A stretch of DNA of 64,000 nucleotides from Albibacillus kandeliae (GCF_003116585.1 NZ_QEHM01000013.1:44641-108640); one strand, 5' to 3'. Shown: positions 39,531-49,727, counted from the first letter of the stretch. Program-made: numbers and translations. The notes: generated by a model not told the origin, from the letters alone.

Positions 39531-39586
39531 GCGGCTGAAGGGGGCGCTGCCCCCGTCGCCTGACGGCGACTCCCCCGGGATACTTG

Positions 39587-39629
39587 GAACCCAAAGAAGC
39601 AGGGCGCGCGCCTGGGCTTCTTTGGGTTC
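39587..39629. terminator. Long perfect inverted repeat between convergent genes
   Basis: A perfect 14-bp stem (GAACCCAAAGAAGC with GCTTCTTTGGGTTC) encloses a GC-rich 15-base loop. The plus side continues TTAAATAT. It sits between fsa and the convergent membrane-protein gene and most likely terminates both. A degenerate extension outside the stem (GGATAC/AAATATCC) suggests a mobile or repeated intergenic palindrome. Confidence 0.6.
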
Positions 39630-39673
39630 TTAAATATCCGGACACAGGTTGCCGGGCCCGTACAGCGCCGGAG

Positions 39674-40864
39674 TTACTCGACCGGCGTGCCGCAGATCAC
39701 GATGACGAGGCCGAAGAGGGCAAGCAGCGCAAAGCGGAGGGCGCGCCCCCGCTGGCCCGCACGATGCGCAGCGGAGGCCGCCACCCCGGACTGCAGGGCG
39801 TAGTAGAGCGCGAAGGCGCGCGAGGCGTAGCTAATGATCTCGAAGACATCGAGGGTCCAGGTCATCAGCAGTCCTGCAGCGACCAGCAGGCCGTAGGCGC
39901 GTGCCGGTTTCAGTTTCTGCGCTGTCAGTTCCGCGATCAGCCCGCCGGCCCCGCTGGTGTCCGCCACGGCGGCGCTGAACTGGGCCGCGAGGGCCGCAGC
40001 GACAAGAATGATGGGCAGGATGGGGGCGACCACGCGGGTCATCTCGATGATGCCGGCCTCGTCGACCTGGGTGCTCTGGTGGTCGAACACGTAGCTGATC
40101 AGGCCGATGTAGACCATGTAGATCGCGGCCGAGAGCATCTGGGCCCAGCGCATCGAGGTGATACGGGTGCGCGCGTCATAGTTGGCACCGAGGTAGCGCG
40201 AAGTCTCGAAGCCCTGGACCGTCACGATCAGGCCGAACCCCAGTGCGATGCCCTGCCAGAGGCCCACACCGACCGGGTTGATGACCAGCTCGTGGTTCGC
40301 GGCCTTGCCAGCAAAGAACCAGGCCAGCCCCACCAGCAGTCCCGCGATGATCGAGAGCTTGATGCCGACGGAGATCATTTCCATGCCCTCGAGCGCCGAG
40401 AAGCCCCGGGTCCAGCCGACGGAAAGGATCAGAACGAAGACCGCAGAGGTGACGAGCCGCGCATGGAAGGTGTCGTTCCAGGGTGTAAGATCGACCGCGA
40501 AGGCACCGAAAAGATTGAGATAGTAGGCGACCGCGATGGCATAGGCGAAGGCGAGCGCCCAGGAGGAGGCGCCGTCAAGGCGGACCTCGAGCGAGCCCTC
40601 GGGGCGATCGTCGGCCCGGTCGGCAATGTTGTAGCGTACGGCGGCTCCGAAGGCCCACGCGACGAGGCAGAGCAGGCCCATGATCAGCGGCGCCCAGGCG
40701 CCGTAGAGCGCGTTGAGCACCGGGCCGAGGATCAGGAAGCCGCTGCCGATAATCGAGGCAAGCGGCGTCATCATCGCACGCCATGAGGGAGATTGCGCCA
40801 GGCGGGGCATCATGAGCAGCCCGCCGGTGGCCATTACGGCAAGAAAGATTATCACGTTCAACAC
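39674..40864 (-). CDS. Multi-pass membrane protein, APC-like transporter candidate
   Basis: About 396 residues from a proposed GTG 40864, with ten or eleven hydrophobic helices. Loop motifs such as FGLIVTVQGFETSRYLG and AAVADTSGAGGLIAEL resemble the APC amino-acid/cation transporter superfamily. The start is uncertain: the frame stays open upstream to 41041, but that stretch looks non-coding. The substrate is unknown. It converges with fsa and diverges from the DUF484-xerC pair. Confidence 0.7.
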   Translation of the reverse strand: MLNVIIFLAVMATGGLLMMPRLAQSPSWRAMMTPLASIIGSGFLILGPVLNALYGAWAPLIMGLLCLVAWAFGAAVRYNIADRADDRPEGSLEVRLDGASSWALAFAYAIAVAYYLNLFGAFAVDLTPWNDTFHARLVTSAVFVLILSVGWTRGFSALEGMEMISVGIKLSIIAGLLVGLAWFFAGKAANHELVINPVGVGLWQGIALGFGLIVTVQGFETSRYLGANYDARTRITSMRWAQMLSAAIYMVYIGLISYVFDHQSTQVDEAGIIEMTRVVAPILPIILVAAALAAQFSAAVADTSGAGGLIAELTAQKLKPARAYGLLVAAGLLMTWTLDVFEIISYASRAFALYYALQSGVAASAAHRAGQRGRALRFALLALFGLVIVICGTPVE

Positions 40865-41097
40865 GCGCGCGACCCTAGTGGAAAAGTGGGGGGACGCCAG
40901 ATGTAACCTGTCTCCCGCCGTTTCCGGGGGCATGCGCGGCGCCAATGTGTGACGGCAGGGCCATTCCCCGCCCACGGAGGCCCCCCGCGGCAGGTAGGCG
41001 TTGACCCGAAGGGGCCTTGCTGGGTACACCCTTCGCAACAAGGGGCCCGCAGAGGCCCTGCCCCGCAGACACCGTCTGAAGGAACGATACGAGGCCC

Positions 41098-41801
41098 ATG
41101 AGCAGCAGCCCGGAACTGGAAGAGGCGATCCGCGACGCCATCCTGTCGAAGCCCGACGCGATCCTTGACGACAAGGACGTGATGCATGCGTTGATCGCAG
41201 CCAACGAGCGCTCGATGGGCGGCAATATCGTGGACCTGCGCGGCATCGCGATGGACCGGCTCGAATCGCGTCTCGACCGGTTGGAGGACACCCACCGCTC
41301 GGTCATCGCCGCCGCCTACGAGAACCTCGCTGGCACCAACCAGGTGCACCGGGCGATCCTGCGGATGCTGGACCCGGAGGAATTCGAGACCTTCCTGCGC
41401 GACCTTGGCGGCGAGGTTGCGGACATCCTGCAGGTCGACAAGATCGTTCTGGTGCTGGAATCGGCCGAGGACGAGGAAGACCCCGTGGTGCGGCGCCTGC
41501 ACACGGTGCTGGCGGTTGCCGAGCCCGGGTTCATCGACGAATACCTGCTGAACGGGCGCATGGGGCTGCCGCGGCAGGTGACCCTGCGCCAGTTGCAGCA
41601 GGCGTCGAGCACGGTCTACGGGCCGGCGGCGGACTGGATCCGCTCAGAGGCCTGTCTCAAGCTCGACTTCGGCAAGGGCCGCCTGCCCGGCATGCTGGTG
41701 ATGGGCTCGGAAGATCCGCATCACTTCGCGCCCAACCAGGGCACCGACCTCCTCTCGTTCTTTGCCGGCGTATTCGAACGCACGATGCGCCACTGGCTCT
41801 C

Positions 41802-41805
<4 letters not shown>
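41098..41805 (+). CDS. DUF484 family protein
   Basis: A 235-residue protein with a GAF-like fold predicted for DUF484. It starts MSSSPELEEAIRDAILSKPD; the N-terminal segment (ILSKPDAILDDKDVMHALI) and C-terminal DLLSFFAGVFERTMRHWL are the family pieces. In many proteobacteria DUF484 precedes xerC, as here, and the two overlap by GTGA. Function is unproven; linkage suggests a role with dimer resolution. Confidence 0.9.
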
Positions 41806-42722
<917 letters not shown>

Positions 42723-42829
42723 CCGGGTTTTTCTTGATCTGAATCCCCGTTGGCCGCAGACTCGCGGCCATTGCGGCACCGCAGTATTTTTCGCGGTCGC
42801 GCCGATGCGTTTTAACGAGGACATTTCCG

Positions 42830-43444
42830 ATGGCACAGACCAATGACCCGCTTGCCCCGATCACCGAGAAGCTCGAGCCGCTGCAGACGCGGCTGACCGA
42901 TTACCTGAAGGTTCTGCTGAAGAAGCTGAATTCGCTGCTCGCGCCGCTGAAGACTGTCGTCAAGGAACTGGTCGGCGCGGCCAAGCAGATCGCCGTGACC
43001 GTAGGCAAGGCGGCGGTGGATGCGGTGATCCAGAGCGGCGAATACGTGGTGGAGGCGCTGGATTTCCTCAGGACGGACCTCAAGCAGGCGCTGAAGTTCC
43101 TGCGCAAGATGCTCGACATGATCCGCAAGGCCACCGATCCCAGCCGGATCGCGGGCGCGCTGAAATCGCTGATGCTCAAGTTCCTGAACCTGCTGCGCAA
43201 GATCTTCTCGACCATCGTCGCCTTCGTGGCGCACCTCGATGTGATCGGCAAGATGGTCGCGGTGTTCAACACCTTCAAGGCGGTGCTGCAGGTCGCCTTT
43301 CGCTGGATCGCCAAGCTGACCGGGATAAACGCGGTGGTGAAGAAGGTGCAGACGCTGCTGAAGAAGGTGGTCAAGGAGATGAAGAAGGACGTGAAGGAGG
43401 TCACGCGCATGGTCAAGGACGTGGCGAGGCTGAAGGCCGCATGA
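42830..43444 (+). CDS. Lys/Leu-rich amphipathic helical protein of unknown function
   Basis: A 204-residue basic protein with no signal peptide. Nearly its whole length is amphipathic helix with heptad-like Leu/Val/Ile and clusters of Lys (LKVLLKKLNSLLAPLKTVVK, VQTLLKKVVKEMKKDVKEV). It has no cysteine and no enzymatic motif. The pattern recalls apolipoprotein- or phasin-like surface-binding proteins, or membrane-peripheral coats, but I cannot name a family. It lies between xerC and the phosphatidylcholine synthase gene. Confidence 0.75.
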   Translation: MAQTNDPLAPITEKLEPLQTRLTDYLKVLLKKLNSLLAPLKTVVKELVGAAKQIAVTVGKAAVDAVIQSGEYVVEALDFLRTDLKQALKFLRKMLDMIRKATDPSRIAGALKSLMLKFLNLLRKIFSTIVAFVAHLDVIGKMVAVFNTFKAVLQVAFRWIAKLTGINAVVKKVQTLLKKVVKEMKKDVKEVTRMVKDVARLKAA

Positions 43445-43559
43445 TCCCGGCGCGGCGCGCCCTCCCGGCCGGTCGCGGCGCGGCCACGCTGCCCAGGCAA
43501 TCCGGCGGCGCACCGGAAATCTCTTTGCATCGCGGGCGCTCTTCCGGCATGTCTGGCGC

Positions 43560-44258
43560 ATGAGCCCACAGTTCAAAGCCATTTGCGTTCACCTGTTCAC
43601 CGCCACCGGCGCCGTCTTTGCCATGCTGGCGATGCTCGCCGCCGCCGATGCCAAGTGGGATCTGATGTTCCTTTGGCTGGTGGTCGCCTTCTTCGTGGAC
43701 GGGCTCGACGGCCCGCTGGCGCGGCACTACCACGTCAAGACCAATGCGCCGCAGTTCGACGGTGTGCTGCTCGACCTGATCATCGACTACCTGACCTACG
43801 TCTTCATTCCCGCCTTTGCCCTGTTCAAATCGGGGCTGATGGACGGATGGACCGGCTGGGTCGCGATCATCGTGATCACCTTTGCCAGCGCGGTCTACTT
43901 CTGCGACACGCGGATGAAGACGCTCGACAACTCGTTCTCGGGCTTTCCCGGCTGCTGGAACATGGTGGTGCTGGTCGTCTTCGCGCTGAAGCCGAACTTC
44001 TGGATCATCCTTGTGCTGGTCACCGTGCTGGCCGTGGCCATGTTCCTGCCGTGGAAGTTCATCCACCCGGTGCGGACCGAGCGCTGGCGCGTGGTGAGCC
44101 TGCCGATGGCGATTGCCTGGACCTTTTTCGCGGGCTGGGCGGCCTGGGTGGATTTCCACCCCGAGAGCTGGGCGCACTGGGGCCTCGTGGTCACCTCGAT
44201 CTACCTGATCTTCGCCGGGATCGCGCAGATGCTGATCCCGATGCGGGACCCCGGCTGA
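43560..44258 (+). CDS. pcs: Phosphatidylcholine synthase
   Basis: Makes phosphatidylcholine directly from CDP-diacylglycerol and choline in the inner membrane. The 232-residue protein has about eight helices and the CDP-alcohol phosphotransferase motif DGLDGPLAR followed by FDGVLLDLIIDYLTY, in the spacing typical of Pcs. ATG 43560 (MSPQFKAI). It converges with the GreA/B-like gene (7 bases between). Confidence 0.92.
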   Translation: MSPQFKAICVHLFTATGAVFAMLAMLAAADAKWDLMFLWLVVAFFVDGLDGPLARHYHVKTNAPQFDGVLLDLIIDYLTYVFIPAFALFKSGLMDGWTGWVAIIVITFASAVYFCDTRMKTLDNSFSGFPGCWNMVVLVVFALKPNFWIILVLVTVLAVAMFLPWKFIHPVRTERWRVVSLPMAIAWTFFAGWAAWVDFHPESWAHWGLVVTSIYLIFAGIAQMLIPMRDPG

Positions 44259-44265
44259 GGCCCCC

Positions 44266-44733
44266 TCAGAACACCTCTTCGATGGTCAGGGCGCGGCCCG
44301 CGCGGTTGATCTTGTCGCCCTTCGCCAGCCCTTCGAGCGCGAGGTAGATCGGGCTCTGGGTCGAGATGCCCATGTACTCGGTCCCTTCGCAGGTAAAGCG
44401 CGTCGTCGGCACCGCGACGACGAAGTGACGGCCATCCAGAACAACCACCGCCCCGGGGCGCACGGTGTCGGCGGGCGAGAAATCGAGCCCCTCGATGGCG
44501 TCGACGCGGGCCTGATGGGTCTGGACCGGGCCGTCGAAGGCAGCGGCGAGATCGGCGTTCTCGCGCGATTCCGCGATGTCCGAATTGTCGTGCCCCTCGC
44601 GTCCGCCGAGCGCGGCATCATCGAGGAAGGCGCGGTAGTGTTCCTGCGCGGTGGCGAGTTCGGCCTCTTCGAGCGCGAGAAGGCTGGCCCGGATCGCCTG
44701 CTTGGTGGCGGCGCGGTCTTTGCTGTTGGACAT
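44266..44733 (-). CDS. GreA/GreB-like transcription elongation factor domain protein
   Basis: A 155-residue soluble protein. The C-terminal half (about 70-155) has a GreA/B C-terminal-like beta domain (DTVRPGAVVVLDGRHFVVAVP, EYMGISTQSPIYLALEGLAKGD). The N-terminal half is charged helix with HDNSDIAESRENADLAAAF, where acidic residues could reach the polymerase active site through the secondary channel. It is short compared with a full GreA coiled coil, and function is inferred. ATG 44733. Confidence 0.75.
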   Translation of the reverse strand: MSNSKDRAATKQAIRASLLALEEAELATAQEHYRAFLDDAALGGREGHDNSDIAESRENADLAAAFDGPVQTHQARVDAIEGLDFSPADTVRPGAVVVLDGRHFVVAVPTTRFTCEGTEYMGISTQSPIYLALEGLAKGDKINRAGRALTIEEVF

Positions 44734-44813
44734 GTCGCTGGTTCCTCCCTCTGACGTGGTATCGCTAGGCCCTCCCGCCCGGACACACCTTGATCTGTGT
44801 CATGCCCGGCGGG

Positions 44814-45275
44814 TCAGATCAGCAGGCCCGCCGCCCCTTCGTGCCGCAGCAGGGCGACCTTGGTTTCGACCCCGCCGCGCGCCGAGAAGCCGCCGAGCCC
44901 GGTGGCCGAAAGCACCCGATGGCAGGGGATGATCACCGGGATCGGGTTGCCGCCGCAGGCCTGCCCGACCGCCTGTGGCTGAGCGTCGAGGCGGGCGGCG
45001 ATATCGCCATAGGTCAGCGTCTCGCCGAAGGGGATTGCCAGCATGGCGTCGCAGACCGCGCGCTGGAAGTCCGAGCCGCGCACGCGCAAGGACAGGTCGA
45101 AGCGCGTGAGATCCCCGGCGAAATAGGCCGCCAGCTGTTCCTCGGCCCGGCGCAGCAGCGGGGTGTCGTCCTGCGCCGTCACGTCGTCCCATGTCACGCG
45201 CACGATCGCGTCGTCCTCGGCGGTGAGGACGAGGGCGCCGACCGGCGTTTCGACTTTGCGTCTTGCCACGGCCAT
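44814..45275 (-). CDS. ogt: Methylated-DNA-protein cysteine methyltransferase
   Basis: Removes the methyl group from O6-methylguanine onto its own cysteine. The 153-residue protein has the acceptor motif IPCHRV with C118, the helix-turn-helix segment AIPFGETLTYGDIAARL, and a GNPIPVIIP lead-in. The N-terminal domain is short, as in Ogt. The arginine finger region (RVRGSDFQRAV) is intact. Confidence 0.93.
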   Translation of the reverse strand: MAVARRKVETPVGALVLTAEDDAIVRVTWDDVTAQDDTPLLRRAEEQLAAYFAGDLTRFDLSLRVRGSDFQRAVCDAMLAIPFGETLTYGDIAARLDAQPQAVGQACGGNPIPVIIPCHRVLSATGLGGFSARGGVETKVALLRHEGAAGLLI

Positions 45276-45517
45276 CGCGGGCTTCCGGGTTTGGGTCAGA
45301 ATTATGAACAGAATGCAGCCTTGGGACGAAGAATGCCAGCAGTCCCGCGCGGCAGTTCAAGACAAAGTCCAGCGATACGCACAATTTTGCCCAGTTTGGC
45401 GCGCAATTTCAGGGTCGTGAACCGGTCCTCCTCTGCGCTGCCAACGCATCTCCGGTCACTGTCTGCGACTTCACTTGGGGGCCCACATGGTGGGGCCACG
45501 TATCAGGAGAACAACGA

Positions 45518-45808
45518 ATGCTGAAGACACTCGCTGCGGCACTGGTCGTCACTGCCATGACTGCCGTTCCCGCCTCTGCCGACCTGTCCAAGAAATTCGG
45601 CCGCGCCAGTTCGGGCAAGCTGAAGATGGGCAGTTCCGACCTGTTGCCGCCGCCGGGCTACAAGGGCCAGTGGTGGACCGCGCCGAACCGCTGTGAATAT
45701 TCCCGCGCCGGGCGTCCGGGCGAAACCGTCTGGTACCTGATCATCAACACCGCGCACCGCAAGTGCGACGCCTATCTCGTCGAGAAGGGCTTTTCGGACG
45801 CCTACTGA
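45518..45808 (+). CDS. Small exported protein of unknown function
   Basis: A 96-residue protein with a signal peptide (1-21, ending VPASA). The mature part is basic, with two cysteines (C59 and C83) that could form a disulfide, and aromatic motifs GQWWTAPNRCEYS and TVWYLIINTAHRKCD. I recognise no family. AGGAGAA precedes ATG 45518. A stem-loop follows at 45834. Confidence 0.75.
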   Translation: MLKTLAAALVVTAMTAVPASADLSKKFGRASSGKLKMGSSDLLPPPGYKGQWWTAPNRCEYSRAGRPGETVWYLIINTAHRKCDAYLVEKGFSDAY

Positions 45809-45833
45809 GGCCATCCTTTCGCACCGATCGACG

Positions 45834-45856
45834 CGCCCCGGACCCGGTCCGGGGCG
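45834..45856. terminator. Bidirectional GC-rich palindrome
   Basis: CGCCCCGG pairs with CCGGGGCG, and the palindrome continues inward (ACC/GGT). It lies between the convergent exported-protein gene and the ThDP enzyme gene. The plus strand continues TTCGCGTTCG. Confidence 0.6.
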
Positions 45857-45876
45857 TTCGCGTTCGAGCGGAGCGG

Positions 45877-47484
45877 TCAGGCGGTGATGGCGGGCGTCAG
45901 CCGGATGATCGTGGGCCGCCCCGCGGTCAGCGCCTCTGCCAGCACCGGTCCGATCTCGTCCAGCGAGGCGGGCTGCGCGTAACCCGCGCCATAGGCTTCG
46001 GCCAGCTTGGCGAAGTCGGGGTTCTTCTGGGTCACCGCGTTGGGCGCGATCTGGGCCCGCACCATGCTGTCCTCGATCTGCTTCAGCTTGTCGTTGTCCC
46101 AGAGGATGATCGGCAGGGTCAGCCCTAGCTCGACCGCGACCGCCAGTTCCTGAATGGTGTACTGGAAACCGTAGTCCCCGGCGATCACCACGGTCGGCTG
46201 ACCGGGCCGCGCCACCGCGCCGCCGATCCCGGCAGGCAGGGCATAGCCGAGGGTGCCAAAGCCGTAGGGATGGTGCCAGTGGCCGGGGCGGTCCATGTCC
46301 CAGACCTCGGTTGCGGTATAGGCGATCTGGGTCATGTCGGAATAGACCATCGCACCCTCGGGCAGCGCGGCCTTCAGGGCCTCGCAGACCGGGACGATGC
46401 CCGGATACTCGGCGGACACCTCGCCCTTCCACGCCCGTCGCAGGTCGGCAACCTCGGCCCCTGTCCAGCTGGATGCGGTCGCGCCCTCCAGCCGGTCCGC
46501 CAGCGCCGCGAGGAAATCGCCCGCGTCCATGCGCAGCCGGGTGTCGCCGGTGCGGCCATCGGCCAGCACCTCCGGGTCGGTATTGACGATGATCGCGGGT
46601 GCGCCGTGCCCCGGATCGGTGCGCCAGAGGTCGACCTCGGCCAGGTCGGTGCCCACGAACAGCAGGCAGTCGGCCGAGGCGAAGACCTCGGCGCTGCCCG
46701 GGCGCGCGAGATAGGAGCCGAGGTAGAGCGGATCCTCCGGCGCGACGATGCCGCGCCCGGCATAGGTGGCGAAGGATGCCGCGCCGAGCGAGGCCAGCAC
46801 CGCGCGGGCGGCCTCTGCCGCGTGGACCGCACCGCCGCCGAAAACCAACAGCGGGCGCTGCGCCTGCGACAGCTGCCGCGCGACCGCGTCGATGGCGGCA
46901 AGCCCGGCGGAGGGGGCCGCGCTGGTGGCGGGGACATCGCCCTGCCCCGGTGCAAATGCCTCTGCCTCGCCCTCCAGCGCCGAGATGGTCACCGAGAGAT
47001 GCTTGGGCCGCCGCCGCTCGGTCGCGAACTCCACCAGCGCCCGGTCGATCATCCGGTAGGCGGCATCGGCGGTCCTGACCTCTTCGGACCAGTCGCAGAC
47101 TGTCGCCCCGGCCAGCCGCTGATCGCGCATCTGGTGCAGCTGGCCGCGCCGGGCCGAAGTCTCGTCCAGACAGGAGGAGATCACCAGCAGCGGCACGGAA
47201 TCGGAGTAGGCCTGCCCCATCGGGGTCATGATGTTGCAGAGCCCCGGGCCGGTGATCACGTAGGCCACGCCGGGCCGCCCGGTGGCACGCGCATAGCCGT
47301 CGGCCATGAAGCCCGCCCCCTGCTCGTGTCGCGCGAGGACATGGGTGATGCCGGCCTCTTCGATCCCGCGGTACATTTCCTGATTGTGCACGCCGGGAAT
47401 GCCAAAGATCACGTCGACCCCACGGTCCTTGAGCATATGGGAAATCTGAACGCCCAAGGGGCGTTTCTGCTTGGTCGCCGGCAT
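45877..47484 (-). CDS. ThDP-dependent decarboxylase, AruI-like (5-guanidino-2-oxopentanoate decarboxylase)
   Basis: A 535-residue thiamine-diphosphate enzyme of the acetolactate-synthase fold. Features: N-terminal RHEQGAGFMADGYARATG with the cofactor-activating Glu, GPGLCNIMTPMGQA, central domain, and the ThDP-binding stretch VIAGDYGFQYTIQELAVAVE ending in ILWDND. Enzymes with VIFGIPGVHNQEMYRGIEEA at this place are usually annotated as guanidino-oxopentanoate decarboxylases of arginine transamination; I infer that specificity, and an acetolactate-synthase-like substrate is the alternative. It starts two bases after the trkH stop, so they probably form an operon. Confidence 0.85.
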   Translation of the reverse strand: MPATKQKRPLGVQISHMLKDRGVDVIFGIPGVHNQEMYRGIEEAGITHVLARHEQGAGFMADGYARATGRPGVAYVITGPGLCNIMTPMGQAYSDSVPLLVISSCLDETSARRGQLHQMRDQRLAGATVCDWSEEVRTADAAYRMIDRALVEFATERRRPKHLSVTISALEGEAEAFAPGQGDVPATSAAPSAGLAAIDAVARQLSQAQRPLLVFGGGAVHAAEAARAVLASLGAASFATYAGRGIVAPEDPLYLGSYLARPGSAEVFASADCLLFVGTDLAEVDLWRTDPGHGAPAIIVNTDPEVLADGRTGDTRLRMDAGDFLAALADRLEGATASSWTGAEVADLRRAWKGEVSAEYPGIVPVCEALKAALPEGAMVYSDMTQIAYTATEVWDMDRPGHWHHPYGFGTLGYALPAGIGGAVARPGQPTVVIAGDYGFQYTIQELAVAVELGLTLPIILWDNDKLKQIEDSMVRAQIAPNAVTQKNPDFAKLAEAYGAGYAQPASLDEIGPVLAEALTAGRPTIIRLTPAITA

Positions 47485-47486
47485 TG

Positions 47487-48935
47487 TCAGGCTCTCCAGA
47501 ACGATAGTGTAAAGATGACGTAGACGGCCAGCACCTCCAGCCGTCCGACCAGCATCGCCGCCGACAGGATCCACTTGGCGCTGTCGTTCAGCGTGCTGAA
47601 GTTGCCCGCGGGCCCGATGATGTCGCCCAGGCCCGGGCCGATGTTGGCAATCGCCGTTGCCGCGCCCGAGACCGCGGTGGTCATGTCGAGCCCGGTCAGC
47701 GCCAGCGCCCATGAAAAGGCGCCGAGGCTGACGACGAAGAAGACGAAGAACGAGATCACCGAGCTCATGGTCTCGGCATCCACGGGGCGGCCGGCGTAGC
47801 GCGGTATGAACACGCCATGCGGGCGGCGGATGCGCTGCATCTGAACCTTGATGGAGGCGAAGAGCAGCTGGTAGCGGAAGATCTTGACCGAGCAGGCGGT
47901 GGAGCCTGCGCAGCCCCCGATCAGGCCGATGAAGAAGAACAGCGAGATCAGGAACGGGCCCCAGCCCATGTAGTCGACGCTGGCATAGCCGGTGCCCGAG
48001 ATGATCGAAGTGATGTTGAACAGCGCCTCGCGCAGGGATTTTTCCCAGTGGTGGGGAAAGATGGTGGTCAGCACGGCCGTCATCACCGCCACCAGCACCG
48101 CGATGGTGATGAGAAAGCCGCGCACCTGCACGTCTTCCAGCAGGCTCTTGGGGCGTCCGTTGATCAGCTGCACGTAGCGCACGAAGGGCAGCGCGGCGAG
48201 GATCATGAAGACCGAGGCCACGTATTCCATCGGCCCCGAGAACATCGCGAAGGAGGAATCGTAATTGGCGAATCCGCCGGTCGAGACCGTGGTGAGCGCA
48301 TGGACCGTGGCGTCGAAGATGTTCATGCCGAGTGCTGCGTAGATCAGCAGGCAGGTCATGGTGAGGGTCAGGTAGATGCCCGAGATCTGGCTGGCGATCG
48401 AGGCCGCGCGGGGCAGGATCTTTCCCATGGTATCAAAGGCTTCGCTGCGGAAGATCTGCATCCCCCCGACCCGGAGCTCGGGCAGGAAGACCATCGCGAC
48501 CACGATGATGCCGATGCCGCCCAGCCATTGCAGGATACCGCGCCAGAGCAGGATGCCCTTGGGCAGGTAATCGAGCCCGGTGATCACGGTGGAGCCGGTG
48601 GTGGTCAGGCCCGACATCGCCTCGAAATAGGCGTCGGTGAAATCGAGCTGGGTCACCCCCAGCATGAGGGGCAGAGCGCCGAAAACCGGCAGCGCGGCCC
48701 AGACACCGGTGGTGAGAAGGAAGGTCTGCTGGATGGTCAGCCCGGACTGAACGCTGTTGGAACAGCTCACCGCCACCCCGCCGCCGATCAGGATCGTCAG
48801 CACTCCGCTGTGCAGGAACACCCGCCAGTGCCCATTGCCGTGAGCAATGTCGACCAGCATCGGCAGGAACATGGTCGCGCCGAGAATAGCGGCCAGCAGG
48901 CCGATGACATATCCGACAGGGCGCAGGTCCATCAT
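47487..48935 (-). CDS. trkH: Potassium uptake protein TrkH
   Basis: A 482-residue K+ channel subunit of the Trk system, which needs a cytosolic TrkA not found in this window. Four MPM repeats are visible with selectivity-type segments TTTGSTVI, TVSTGGFANYD, SGTGYASVDY and NIGPGLGD. The last ones have the usual single-glycine filters. ATG 48935 (MMDLRPVGYV). It precedes the ThDP enzyme gene with a two-base gap. Confidence 0.94.
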   Translation of the reverse strand: MMDLRPVGYVIGLLAAILGATMFLPMLVDIAHGNGHWRVFLHSGVLTILIGGGVAVSCSNSVQSGLTIQQTFLLTTGVWAALPVFGALPLMLGVTQLDFTDAYFEAMSGLTTTGSTVITGLDYLPKGILLWRGILQWLGGIGIIVVAMVFLPELRVGGMQIFRSEAFDTMGKILPRAASIASQISGIYLTLTMTCLLIYAALGMNIFDATVHALTTVSTGGFANYDSSFAMFSGPMEYVASVFMILAALPFVRYVQLINGRPKSLLEDVQVRGFLITIAVLVAVMTAVLTTIFPHHWEKSLREALFNITSIISGTGYASVDYMGWGPFLISLFFFIGLIGGCAGSTACSVKIFRYQLLFASIKVQMQRIRRPHGVFIPRYAGRPVDAETMSSVISFFVFFVVSLGAFSWALALTGLDMTTAVSGAATAIANIGPGLGDIIGPAGNFSTLNDSAKWILSAAMLVGRLEVLAVYVIFTLSFWRA

Positions 48936-48998
48936 GGGCAAGGCTTGGCGGGGCTCCGGCGTCCTGTCAAGCAGGAGAATGGCCTGCCGTGGCGCCGC

Positions 48999-49727
48999 CT
49001 AGCGCAGCTCGCGTTTCTCGATGAAGTGGCCGTAGAGCGTGGTCAGAACGGAGAGGCCGATCAACAGGTTGAAATAGCCGACGAGCACCTGCACGCTTGC
49101 CTTTGCCACCGGCGGCGCGACCAGTCCTTCTGCAACGAAACTGAGTACGAACTGCAGTACGAGGAACGGCACCAGCGCCAGCGTGCTGCCCCGCGTCCGA
49201 AGCCATGCATCGCGCAGGGTGAGCGGCTTGTTCATTGCGGCAGCCGGGAGGATGACTGCCACGCGGTAGAGCACGAAGCTCGCCGGGATGACGATGACGT
49301 ACTGGTAGAGCGCCACTGACTGGGGCGTTCCCCCCGAAGAGGCGACGCCAGCGGCCAGCACCATGATCGGGAGAATGATCACGATCAGGCTCACCAGGAT
49401 CAGCCGCAGCGCTGCCTTGACATAGAGCCAGACGAGGGCCCCGTCCCAGACTGGCAGAAGCGCGCCCGGGCGTTCGTTCAACAGGCCATAGCGATGCCAG
49501 GACACAGCGACCCAAGAGCCGACAAGAGTGGCGATGATGACGGCGAGGACCACGAACAGGATCACTGAACCGGCGCTTTCCCGGGCCATGGGATTGAGGA
49601 ACAGGAGAAACCCCATCGCGGCGAGACACAACAGCAACAGCAGGTAGGGAATTATGGTGATGCGAATTGTGGTCCAGATATCGTGGAAAAGCATGGCAAA
49701 CGCATGCCGAAGAATCTTAATTCCCAA
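48999..49727 (-). CDS. Multi-pass membrane protein of unknown function
   Basis: A 242-residue protein with about six hydrophobic helices, beginning at TTG 49727, which has AAAGGGA about ten bases upstream; an in-frame TTG at 49751 is a weaker option. Sequence pieces LFHDIWTTIRITIIPYLLLL and LALVPFLVLQFVLSFVAEGL suggest the DUF975/YciC-like or glycerophosphoryl-diester membrane-domain style, but I cannot assign it. It lies 64 bases upstream of trkH on the same strand. Confidence 0.7.
   Translation of the reverse strand: MGIKILRHAFAMLFHDIWTTIRITIIPYLLLLLCLAAMGFLLFLNPMARESAGSVILFVVLAVIIATLVGSWVAVSWHRYGLLNERPGALLPVWDGALVWLYVKAALRLILVSLIVIILPIMVLAAGVASSGGTPQSVALYQYVIVIPASFVLYRVAVILPAAAMNKPLTLRDAWLRTRGSTLALVPFLVLQFVLSFVAEGLVAPPVAKASVQVLVGYFNLLIGLSVLTTLYGHFIEKRELR

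Noticed and set aside
47817..49319. Plus-strand 500-codon open frame opposite trkH
   Set aside because: Composition (Asp/Gln/His/Arg/Gly-rich) and lack of motifs mark it as the complement of TrkH.
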